DNA of 64,000 nt from Ypsolopha sequella. Taxonomy: Eukaryota; Arthropoda; Insecta; Lepidoptera; Ypsolophidae. Shown piece after piece: positions 55,449 to 63,696 of the stretch. The position numbers and the translations under genes are program-made. Position 1 is the stretch's first letter; each line of letters begins with the position of its first letter. The stretch is taken from the NCBI GenBank assembly GCA_934047225.1, contig OW203990.1, positions 30,483,045 through 30,547,044 of the forward strand, given 5' to 3'. The notes below the pieces were generated by a model. It was not told the DNA's origin. It was given only the letters and a program-made list of their open reading frames with translations, and ran no database searches.

Positions 55449-55951
55449 CGCTGGAATTAGAAGAGAAAAAACAAAATTAAAACCTTTACCACACGGAACA
55501 ATGAGAACAAAATTCCGGTGACTCAAAATACAAAGAAAGCAATACATACCATGATCTGATGATTTCAGAACTCCCTCCACCCGACGAAGAAAAAAAAATC
55601 CTTTTCAAAAATCAATCCACACGCATATGTCAAATTATCTGAAATACAAAAACAATTTTAAATAACCATTCCACTCAAATGAATAACCCAAATTTAAACT
55701 CAAAACAAACCTTAGAACTATCACGAAGTCGTGTTGGCAAAATCCGCCATTATTGTAAAAAATAACTCAACACGAGCTGTCGGCATAAATTCCGTTTGGC
55801 AAATGAACGAGAACAACTCGGCAACGCGGCAACGCGCGATTAACTTCATGTCTATAAAAGAGGGTAAACCCGAAACTTTCCGGCAAGCAAATAAACGACG
55901 CAAATTCTTTTTGTGATAACCGCAACTACCAAATTTGCAATGCTACAATGT

Positions 55952-56950
55952 CCTCCGCAGGTTAGTGGGCTTCTTCAATTTTGCAAGTTTTGTTGTCCCG
56001 AGAGGCAGACTGAACCACTGAGCACTGTTACTATTCCTGAACTCGATACTCAAAGATCAATCTACAAAACTCCATCATCTCCCACAAGATGTCCGAAGGA
56101 ATCTACAATGGTGGTTAGACAATTGCCACTATCCTTCAATAATCCATGCTGCGCCTCCAACGCATTATTTGACGACAGACGCTTCAGACCATGCCTGGGG
56201 AGCCCAAATAGACAATACTCATATGTCAGGAACGTGGACCTTATCGGAAGAACATTTGCATTGCAATATGAAGGAAATGCTAGCGGTGCTAAAGGTTTTA
56301 GAAGATCGTTGTCTTTTCCTCCGACAGAGCACAGTTCTTGTACAAAGCGACAACAAAACCGTAGTCTCCTACCTACGGAACGAGGGGGGAACGAGATCTC
56401 TGCCATTACTGAAACTCACTCACGATGTGTTTCAAATATTGGATCAATACCAGATTCAATTAACTCCATTCCATCTTCCTGGCAAATACAATTGCCATGC
56501 CGATCATCTCTCGCGAAACCTACGACCCCCAGAATGGCATCTGTTACCCCCGTGCACAGAGATGTTATTTGCGAAGTTCGGTGTTCCCCTCATAGACCTG
56601 TTTGCTTCAAAGACAGCACATGTAGTAGAGAATTATGTGACACTAGACTTACACGATCAACAAGCAATGTTTCACGATGCTTTCTCCCTAACGTGGAATT
56701 TTCATCTGGTATGGATGTTTCCACCACCATACCTAATACCCAGAGTGTTAGCTCATCTGAACCAGGCTCAAGGATTTATTTGCTGGTGGTACCTCGCTGG
56801 GAACGGGTGTTTTGGCGAGCAGACCTGAAAGCCAGGGCGTTAGCAGCCCCGTTCTCGATTTACAATCTCGATCGTCATCTGAGAGACACCTCGACAGGGC
56901 TAGCTCCGCGAGACGTTCGCAACATGACTCTGGAGGTGTGGACCTGTGAA
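55952..56950 (+). pseudogene. DIRS RT end and RNase H domain
   Basis: The frame resumes after the solo LTR as [20 protein letters not shown], then a TGA, then [20 protein letters not shown]. The RNase H-like domain shows [60 protein letters not shown] and [16 protein letters not shown], typical for DIRS. A one-base shift near 56770 moves into [20 protein letters not shown], which continues toward the recombinase. The nonsense codon (about 56029-56031) and the shift disable it. Confidence 0.88.
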
Positions 56951-56956
56951 GGTGGT

Positions 56957-57858
56957 CAAACAACATCACGGGGTGGAACGAGGAACAAATTAAATTGCTA
57001 AAAGATTCCTGGCGCCCATCTACTATTAAAACGTACAAAGTAGCATGGGCTCGATGGTCAGAATGGTCGCAGAGTCACGAAGTAGATCCTTTGAAACCCA
57101 CAGGGTCAGTTATTGCAAAATATTTAGCTGATTTGCATCTTGTTTACAACTTGTCGTATAATACAATTTTATTGCACAAATCAGTCGTTTCTACCTTATG
57201 CGATGCAGATATTTCTGGTCAAATAAGTTCGCATAAATTAGTTAAACACGTTTTAAAGTCCATCGCCTTAAAGAAACCAATGACCCGTAAGCTTCCTGTT
57301 TGGAATATAGATACAGTTGTGTCGTATCTTCGCAACATGTCCCCTGAGGCAGATAATAGCGAATTCTTAGCTTCCAGAACAACTGCTACGTTATTGTTAC
57401 TTTGTTCTGGTAGGCGTGTTCACGACTTGACCCTTCTACACATTGATGCCGAGCATTATATTGAAAATTCTTCCAGTGTAACCTTTTGGCCAGTTTTTGG
57501 ATCTAAGACCGACTCAGCTGACCATAGACAATCGGGATGGAAATTGTCCACTATTATAGCAGATAAAAATCTTGATCCTGTTTATTGGATCAAGCAAACT
57601 GTACATCTATTAAAAGAGAGACGTGGTTTGGCGGCATGCACTAATTTGTTTGTTAGTATTAGAGGTCCACCAAAGGCGGCCTCTAGAACAATAATAGCTA
57701 GCTGGGTCAAAACAATCCTGAAAGAGGCCGGTGTTGTTGCAACACCTGGGAGCGTACGCTCGGCTGTGGCTTCTAAAAATTGGTTTGACAATGTCCCTCT
57801 TGATGATATATTATCCAGAGGGAACTGGAGGTCTAGTGTTACATTTAATCGTTGTTAG
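56957..57858 (+). pseudogene. DIRS tyrosine recombinase (catalytic Tyr replaced by stop)
   Basis: Reads [20 protein letters not shown] and TYKVAWARWSEWSQSHEVDP (core-binding region), then the catalytic half: TLLLLCSGRRVHDLTLLHID with the first Arg, a TPGSVRSAVASKNWFDNVPL stretch for the H-x-x-R region, and NWRSSVTFNRC followed by TAG. DIRS recombinases usually have His two residues before the V-R (HSVR); here it is Gly. The catalytic Tyr is expected at or just after TFNRC, exactly where TAG 57856-57858 lies, and RRQVMPIVSNN continues in the same frame. The enzyme would cut and join DNA circles at the insertion site; this copy should be inactive. Length about 300 residues, normal for the family. 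Confidence 0.85.
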
Positions 57859-58275
57859 AGACGGCAAGTCATGCCAATTGTATCAAATAATAGTATCACT
57901 AACTTATTTGATCCTATACAGTAATTATATTTGGTTTATAAAAATGTGCTCCTCATAATTATATTTACAATTAATATGTTGATTTCGAAGACTGACCTCT
58001 GTGAAATCCTTACTTAATTTCAGTACCTATGTTACCGAAATTATATTTAGTTGAACATTGTTGTGCCTTTGTTGATTATGTAAACTTGTGCTCGCCTATT
58101 TAAAATTAATGTTTGTGAATACATATGATCTTTTGCTCATCAAATATGTACATTGTCATTTTTCTTTAGTACAAACACCTACAATTTCAGGCCGATATAC
58201 TTTTTTCTATCAGTCCTATTCATACATGCGTAACTTCACATTGGCATCCTCCTCCACCAGGCGATAACAAACACG

Positions 58276-58380
58276 TCTCAATCTATTAAGCTTCGAATAA
58301 CGGTCAAGGGATTTAATAGAAGCGTTTTACCTACCAATAAAACGCTTATTAAATTACTTACCTTATTCGAAGCTTAATAG
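58276..58380 (+). repeat. DIRS internal complementary region
   Basis: The left part is complementary to the left outer end (CGGTCAAGGGATTT against AAATCCCTTGACCG at 37072-37085). The right part is complementary to the right outer end (AGAAGCGTTTTACCTACCAA against 58621-58640). Together they define the circle junction. This is the hallmark of DIRS replication through a circular intermediate. Confidence 0.92.
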
Positions 58381-58409
58381 TATAATTTCTGCCTGTTGGT
58401 TTTTCGACG

Positions 58410-58594
58410 CAATGAAGTACAAGGCGCGAACGTTTTCTTACGCGCCTCTGCCTCGTGGAGGAAGGGGTAAAAACCAGACATGATACCATCATGATACCGT
58501 CATGATACCATGACGAAACTTCTTGGGTAAAACGGAAACGGAAATAGCGCGGGAAACTAGAAGTGCCTATCTCAATCTATTAAGCTTCGAATAA
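58410..58594 (+). repeat. DIRS right inverted terminal repeat
   Basis: Reverse complement of 37087-37270, including the ATGATACC motif cluster. The outer 48 nt (58595-58642) are specific to this end and are mirrored in the internal complementary region. Confidence 0.92.
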
Positions 58595-58642
58595 GGTAAG
58601 TAATTTAATAAGCGTTTTATTGGTAGGTAAAACGCTTCTATT

Positions 58643-58741
58643 ATTTTCGGCTAGAAAACTAATTAATAAGGGTTTTTTATGTGTTAAACTTTGTATATTA
58701 AATTGACATATTTTTATTGATTTGTTACTTAAGTTATCCAT
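58643..58741 (-). pseudogene. LINE F ORF2, N-terminal start
   Basis: ATG 58741 lies 2 bp after the ORF1 stop (TAA-TT-ATG). It reads MDNLSNKSIKICQFNIQSLT and KKPLLISFLAE, the first endonuclease block with Asn, then meets the DIRS end. The frame continues at 37071. Confidence 0.8.
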
Positions 58742-58743
58742 AA

Positions 58744-59936
58744 TTAAAGCTGTAATTTTGATATAAATAGGTCTTTAATTTTACTAGTTGTCATCGGTTC
58801 ACCATCATTACTGTTGGCTAAGGATATTATTGTCCCTACGAGAGCACTCAAAATTTTATCATTGTTTATTATTTCGTCTTTGGTAAGACTATGCTTCCGT
58901 TGTGCGCCTGAGGTATCTGTTTTGCTGGTCTTTTTTTCATTGATATCATTAGTTTTTCTCAATAGTTGTACATTTTGTTGAGACATTGAACTTCTTGGAA
59001 CTGCAATAGGTGGGTACTCCTTTTGAAAATCTTTGTGAGTATGTGACACAACAGGTGACTCTCGCACAGCAGAAGCATAGGACACTGTTTTGCTGTTTCT
59101 CTTTTCTACCGACTTTTTAATTTTGACAGGACAAGTTCTGGATATTGCTAAATGTGGTGCAGAGCAATTTATACATTTAATTATTTCAGGATTAGGGCAA
59201 TCTTTAAAAGAATGTTCTCCTGTACATATTGAGCATTTTTGAGCACTCTTGCAGGCCTTAGCTGGGTGATTAAACCAGAAACATTTAAAACATTGCAATA
59301 ATGGAGCGTTGTACTCATATACTTTATACCTCCATAAGTTGAAATATACATTCAATGGTAATGTAGTAGACAAAAAAGTCACAACGACAGTTTGAAGGGG
59401 CTTAAGCTCGCCATTAACTTTTTTCATAAATCTTTTAATTCTAATTATTTCAAAGTCTGAAATTAACGTTTTGAATAACTCTTCATTTGACACGTCTGTA
59501 GGCACAAATATAATACCCCCATAATTTCAACTTGTTTAGCTGGTATGTAAGCTCTGATGCTGTTCTTCAATAAAAATTCTTCATTTTTGAGAAAGTTGTT
59601 AGCAAGGTTGACTTGATTAAAAACCACCTCGATTTTTTTCGCTGTGTTGCGACTCAATCTGACTATTCCCTTTATGTCTCGTTGGAAGATATTATTTAGA
59701 TATTTGGGATTTTTATTTCCTAATTTATCTTCAGCCTTTAAACTTTCAACATAAACAATAAACTCAGTATTTGCAGAGTTTTCTGGAAACAATCTCTGGT
59801 GACTTGGCTTGAAAAAAGTTTTATACATACTCAATGTCTGCTGCTCTTCGTTGCCACCGCCAGATTTACCTCCCTGCTCAGCTAATTTTCGTTTTTTTTT
59901 CTGTCTTTTATCAGTTTCATCATCTTCTCCGTCCAT
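58744..59936 (-). pseudogene. LINE F ORF1 (CCHC zinc-knuckle protein)
   Basis: I choose MDGEDDETDKRQKKKRKLAE (59936) as the start; another Met lies eight codons upstream. A charged N-terminus is followed by an RRM-like region (LNNIFQRDIKGIVRLSRNTA), a central part (PTDVSNEELFKTLISDFEI), and three knuckles: CFKCFWFNHPAKAC, CSICTGEHSFKDC and CINCSAPHLAISRTC. A one-base loss in a G run near 59516-59520 breaks the frame between the two halves. Such ORF1 proteins bind the LINE RNA; triple knuckles are typical of I-type elements. ORF2 starts directly after it. Confidence 0.8.
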
Positions 59937-60502
59937 CTCGCTTTCAACAGAAAAAACCAAGGTAATTTACTGGTTAATTTAAAATTAAAGGAAAAAACGC
60001 GCCTTTATCGTTCAAGATTTCCCGCCAGAATCCCTGTCAAAAAACAAAACGAAACCACAGATTTCAAAGATCGTTATGTCTGTGAACGTAACGCAATTTA
60101 TTTTCTGGAAGTGTCTCTTCCGTTTTACAATGATAGAAGAACTCTGTTTTCCTTACAATGGCAACACCGGAAATAACTATGAGGCCTTGAAAACAATTGG
60201 TTCAAATTTCAAAATTGTATGTGTTGGTGTGCGTGTTTAAATATAGTCTGACCAACAAAAGTATGAGAACGTAATTTGAATATTTATTATTGTTTGTGAT
60301 TGACAAGTCAATGTATTTCGACTTGAATGTAATGTAATTAGTGCATAAATTAAACCTCAGGGAGATAATTAATTTAGCGGTACAGTGAAAAATTGTATTT
60401 GATGCAACTTTCCGAAGAAAGTTAGTAAAATAAATGTTATTATAAAAGTACTGCCTGGCAAAACACAGTAACAGTTACCTATAGAATATGGAATGTTGAC
60501 TT

Positions 60503-61065
60503 ATTGATAAAATACTGACTGACGCTATGGCAGTAACAGTGGATTGATAAAATACTGACTGACACTATGGCAGTAACAGTTGAATTGATAGACTGACTGA
60601 CACAATGACGGTAACAGCTTAAATGATAAAGACTGACTGACACAAGGACAGTAACAGTTTAAATGATAGAGACTGACTGACACAATGGCAGTAACAGCTT
60701 AAATGATAGAGACTGACTGACACAAGGTCAGTAACAGTTTAAATGATAAAGACTGACTGACACAAAGGCAGTAACAGCTAATATGATAGAGACTGACTGA
60801 CACAATGGCAGTAACAGCTTAAATGATAATGACTGACTGACACAAAGTCAGTAGCAGTTTAAATGATAAAGACTGACTGACACAATAGCAGTAACAGCTT
60901 AAATGATAAAGACTGACTGACACAATGGCAGTAACAGCTTAAATGATAAAGACTGACTGACACATAGCAGTAACAGCTTAAATGATAGAGACTGACTGAC
61001 ACAATGTCAGTAACAGCTTAAAAGATAATGACTGACTGACACAATGGCAGTAACAGTTTAATATA
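60503..61065. repeat. 40-bp tandem repeat, 14 units, in the BEL1 leader
   Basis: Units contain GACTGACTGACACAATGGCA followed by GTAACAGCTTAAATGATA; I count 14 occurrences of the ACTGACTGA core. Units differ by substitutions and small indels, so the array is not brand-new. No ORF. Confidence 0.95.
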
Positions 61066-61414
61066 TGTACGTAATTTGTTAACGCATAAAATGACATCCG
61101 ACAATTTTAGTTGGTCGTACTATAACCCGAAATCCGACTCCCGCGCAAGTTCGCTCGCTATTCGAAACCAAATAAAATATGGCTGATGAAACTTTTCAAG
61201 TTTTGTTTGACTTGAATTTGTTAAAACATCAATGATGATGGATAAAAATGATAGAAATAAGTAAATTTTTACTACAAATGAGTATGTTTATGTATCAAAA
61301 CGTTGTAAAATGTAATAAACTGGCAAAAAGGGCACTGTTTGTGTGGAAAAAGAAGATAGATGCCGACGCCGACGCTTGACAAAAAAAAATTGGAAATTAA
61401 ACTGGTGAAGGTAT

Positions 61415-61431
61415 CCGTCTCGATAGGACCA
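61415..61431 (-). promoter_or_regulatory. BEL1 primer-binding site
   Basis: On the minus strand TGGTCCTATCGAGACGG starts 3 nt after the end of the 5' LTR. It resembles the BEL2 site. Confidence 0.78.
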
Positions 61432-61434
61432 AAA

Positions 61435-61928
61435 TGTTATGTTGTGGACTGTATGGTGATTAAAATTTAGATTTATCGAGCGTCGTTGTGTCTTTGCTTT
61501 GAAATGTGAAAAGAGAGCACCAAAGGAAATTGGAGGGACTTACAGGTAATTGATGATATTGATTTTATTTATTACACTTATGTACATTTACAGAATACAT
61601 AAAAACAGGACACTTAAAAACATTTATATTGTACAAAGGCGGCACTTATTGCTAATAGCAATATCTACCAGGCAACCTTTGATGTTCCTGGTTATCTCTC
61701 TGCTGCTGGCTGGGGGCCCCCTGATCAATCCTGGTGCTATGTACACGCATAGTTCACGAAATTATATATTATTTTATGATAATATTTAGGCTGTATTACA
61801 GCGAGGTCTTAACATGGTGAGTTTGAATCGGTGAGTGAATGAGATCCCGTGGAATGAATGGATTGAATGGGAAAGGGAATGAAGTGGATTGGTGGTGCTT
61901 TTTAAAATTGTTAAATGAAGTCTTAACA
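61435..61928 (-). repeat. BEL1 5' LTR (with a small LINE insertion)
   Basis: Same sequence as 17790-18167 once the 120-bp insertion (element plus duplication) is removed: 374 against 378 bp, explained by one 6-bp and one 2-bp indel. Followed on the right by the TTTTT duplication. Confidence 0.92.
61564..61678 (-). mobile_element. LINE 3'-end fragment (LINE K) in the BEL1 5' LTR
   Basis: Absent from the other LTR. Flanked by TTGAT (61559-61563 and 61679-61683). On the minus strand it reads AAAGGTTGCCTGGTAGATAT, then TGCTATTAGCAATAAGTGCC and GCCTTTGTACAAT, and ends in an A/T tail. The 3' module is shared with LINEs A and B. Confidence 0.8.
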
Positions 61929-61933
61929 TTTTT

Positions 61934-62500
61934 AGATCCCCAATGTTGGTTCCAAAACCTCAAATGAGATCGTTTTGGAACGATCAAACCCGAGCAAAAT
62001 TTTTTACTGACTCGACCAATATTTTGCTTTGCGAAAATCGTCGGAAATATATTGCTCCTGTCAAAAACAAGGTTCTTGACGTGATATGATTTTTATACGT
62101 TTACATGGATATCAAAAATTACAAAACATAAACTGACGAGTGTTAAACGTTTGAACACATCTCAATCCACAGATGAGAACAATTCCTATTTTCTCGAACG
62201 ATATTTTTATTTGAATTTGTTTCTTGTTATTTCTTACAAGTCTGAAATTTGATTATCGGTAAAATTAAACATGTAGATAAAAACTCATCCATCATTTAAA
62301 CATTTTTTTTTCGTCTTCCCGCCAAACTTTTCTTTTGAAATATCCGAATCTCACCAAAGTTAGTCCGAAGACTTTTCCTTTAAGACCGGTTCCAAAACCG
62401 CTCAAAACCGCAAATTGCTCATCCGACTAGAATTCCTTGGTGATAGGGGTTTGGTTTTGGAACGCTACCTTGGTTTAAGAAAAAGGAGGAAGGAATAAGA
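61934..62500. other. right flank of BEL1; possible inverted-repeat element
   Basis: TTGGTTCCAAAACC near 61953 and GGTTTTGGAACG near 62450 form an inverted pair about 500 bp apart, and the motif recurs near 62388. This may be a MITE. No coding sequence. Confidence 0.3.
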
Positions 62501-63344
62501 AAAAGGAATAGTTAAGTTAAAGACGCAAAAATTTTATTCACAAGTTACAACCAACATTTTGTTCAATCAGAGCCTCAGACAGCCACAAACAGCCACTGGA
62601 CTGTGGAAACGTAAGTGAATAACCTGCCTATTTTTATTAATATACAATAACAATAAATAATTTGGTATTTTATAACCTCACATAATCAAAAATTTCTTTT
62701 CTAATTTACAGCCTTAGAATAAAGTTTACAGCCAAACCAAGACTGAAGAACTAGCCAGTTTCATTGCACTAATAAGACGTTTTGTATTGGAAACTTCCAG
62801 CCAGAAACAAACAAAGAAGAACTCAAATTTTATACATTTCCGGCTTGTATTCAGTATCTGCAGTGCAAAATCTCGTTTAGTATCCATCAGACTGCCTGGA
62901 TAATGAACAAGACCCTGCCTATGAATTTTTTCTTACCATTGTAGTAATGGTGCATCATGATAAATAAAGACTTTTTAGGATTGATATTAGCCGTGTATTA
63001 CCTGGATCATTGGAAATTTTCGAAATAATGTATTGTAGTAAAGAATAACAAAATAAATGTGCTCATGTAAAGTTTATTTACTTTTCTCTCAATATTAGAA
63101 TAATCTATTAAATTACAAGTTATGATAATTGCTGGCTAGTGCAGAAACCAAATGCTTATCATAAAACTGTATTGCATTAATTAAAATATAAATAACATAC
63201 AATAATATTGGGTGTGTATGGCTTGTTAGAAGTTTCAATACAAAATCCACTGTATTTTATCAACAAATTTTGTTTCGTTCACATGTACTAGGTATCCAAT
63301 TTTTACCTTTGATTTTCACACAAACTATGCATTTTTGCTGAAAA
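62501..63344. other. AT-rich spacer with an intron-like segment
   Basis: GTAAGTGAAT at about 62610 and TTTCTTTTCTAATTTACAG ending at 62711 would delimit a 100-bp intron. Downstream is a 50-codon open stretch (SFIALIRRFVLETSSQKQTK) and an AATAAAG near 62961. No known family was recognised; a transcribed non-coding element or a degraded gene is equally possible. Confidence 0.25.
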
Positions 63345-63624
63345 GTTGTATATTCATAGCGGGATAAGTCCTGCACTAACTGTCCACGATCATGAGTGTT
63401 GTGCACTTCAGCCAGTTGTATATTCATAGCGGGATAAGTCCTGCACTAACTGTCCACGATCATGAGTGTTGTGCACTTCAGCCAGTTGTATATTCATAGC
63501 GGGATAAGTCCTGCACTAACTGTCCACGATCATGAGTGTTGTGCACTTCAGCCAGTTGTATATTCATAGCGGGATAAGTCCTGCACTAACTGTCCACGAT
63601 CATGAGTGTTGTGCACTTCAGCCA
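63345..63624 (+). repeat. 70-bp tandem repeat, four identical units
   Basis: The unit starts GTTGTATATTCATAGCGGGA and ends GTGCACTTCAGCCA. The four copies are identical as read, so the array is young or recently homogenised. Confidence 0.97.
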
Positions 63625-63638
63625 GGGCAGTTCTTTGA

Positions 63639-63696
63639 AGTAGAGCCGAACGGTACAGTGAAGGGAAAGTAGAGCCGAACGGTACAGTGAAGGGAA
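63639..63696 (+). repeat. 29-bp tandem doublet
   Basis: AGTAGAGCCGAACGGTACAG followed by TGAAGGGAA occurs twice in a row directly after the 70-bp array. Confidence 0.92.

Larger units (their letters stand above)
44197..55947. mobile_element. solo LTR, copy 2 (family X), split by LINE G and BEL2
   Basis: The segments 44197-44287, about 48016-48918 and 55449-55947 together align with solo LTR copy 1 in opposite orientation. The ends are TGTCAGG and GCTACA, giving TG..CA, with a 4-bp duplication ATGT (44193-44196 and 55948-55951). Removing it restores the DIRS RT frame as [20 protein letters not shown], strong evidence that these are the true limits. The terminal hairpin around GGTACC is conserved (44204-44243). 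Coding capacity of its own is absent. Confidence 0.8.
37072..58642 (+). mobile_element. DIRS-type tyrosine-recombinase retrotransposon (nested insertions inside)
   Basis: The order is left inverted repeat, gag, RT, RNase H, tyrosine recombinase, internal complementary region, right inverted repeat. The element sits in LINE F ORF2: left flank GCAAATATCTATATC, right flank ATTTTCGGC. Joining the flanks directly keeps the F frame as LAENDIDICLLNE, so there is no target duplication, as expected for recombinase-mediated insertion. Removing insertions B, E and solo LTR copy 2 leaves roughly 5.6-5.9 kb. The 57859-58275 stretch is its 3' non-coding part. I see no methyltransferase domain. Coding parts carry nonsense and frameshift changes, so this copy is dead. 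Confidence 0.9.
23682..60150 (-). mobile_element. I-type LINE F (about 5.2 kb, split by LINE C and by the DIRS)
   Basis: The pieces in element order are about 60150-58643 (5' UTR, ORF1, start of ORF2), 37071-33538 (ORF2) and 23881-23682 (ORF2 C-terminus and poly-A, a T run on the plus strand at about 23682-23697). The ORF2 frame resumes across both insertions. RNase H in ORF2 plus CCHC knuckles in ORF1 fit the I superfamily. F lies in the BEL1 leader. Its own target duplication may be CTTATAATGG (about 23662-23671) against CTTACAATGG (60152-60161), one mismatch, but this is the weakest of the nested joints. Confidence 0.8.
60151..61434 (-). other. BEL1 5' leader (between PBS and LINE F)
   Basis: Non-coding. 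It continues at 23681 on the other side of LINE F and leads to gag at 23573, giving a leader of about 1.4 kb, long for a BEL/Pao element. Much of it is a tandem array. Confidence 0.65.
17790..61928 (-). mobile_element. BEL/Pao LTR retrotransposon BEL1, opened up by nested insertions to 44.1 kb
   Basis: Both outer ends carry the same LTR (TGTTAAGAC..CATAACA on the minus strand) and are flanked by an identical 5-bp duplication TTTTT (17785-17789 and 61929-61933), the size expected for BEL/Pao. The PBS lies just inside the right LTR and the polypurine tract just inside the left LTR, so the element reads right to left. Its own sequence is 17790-23681 (LTR, pol, gag) plus about 60151-61928 (leader, LTR), roughly 7.7 kb. 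Everything between about 23682 and 60150 is the LINE F insertion and what landed inside F. Confidence 0.85.

Noticed and set aside
55344..56000. ORFs at the right end of solo LTR copy 2 as a gene
   Set aside because: They repeat in the non-coding solo LTR copy 1 with frame breaks, and the longest (55913-57001) is an alternate frame of the DIRS RNase H region.
57731..57958. 75-codon ORF overlapping the recombinase end
   Set aside because: Out of frame with the recombinase motifs and without any similarity that I recognise.
60503..61065. CRISPR-like array (40-bp repeats)
   Set aside because: No unique spacers; it is a plain tandem array inside a retrotransposon leader.
61435..61928. Independent solo LTR
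   Set aside because: It has a PBS on its inner side and shares the TTTTT duplication with the LTR at 17790, so it is the 5' LTR of BEL1.
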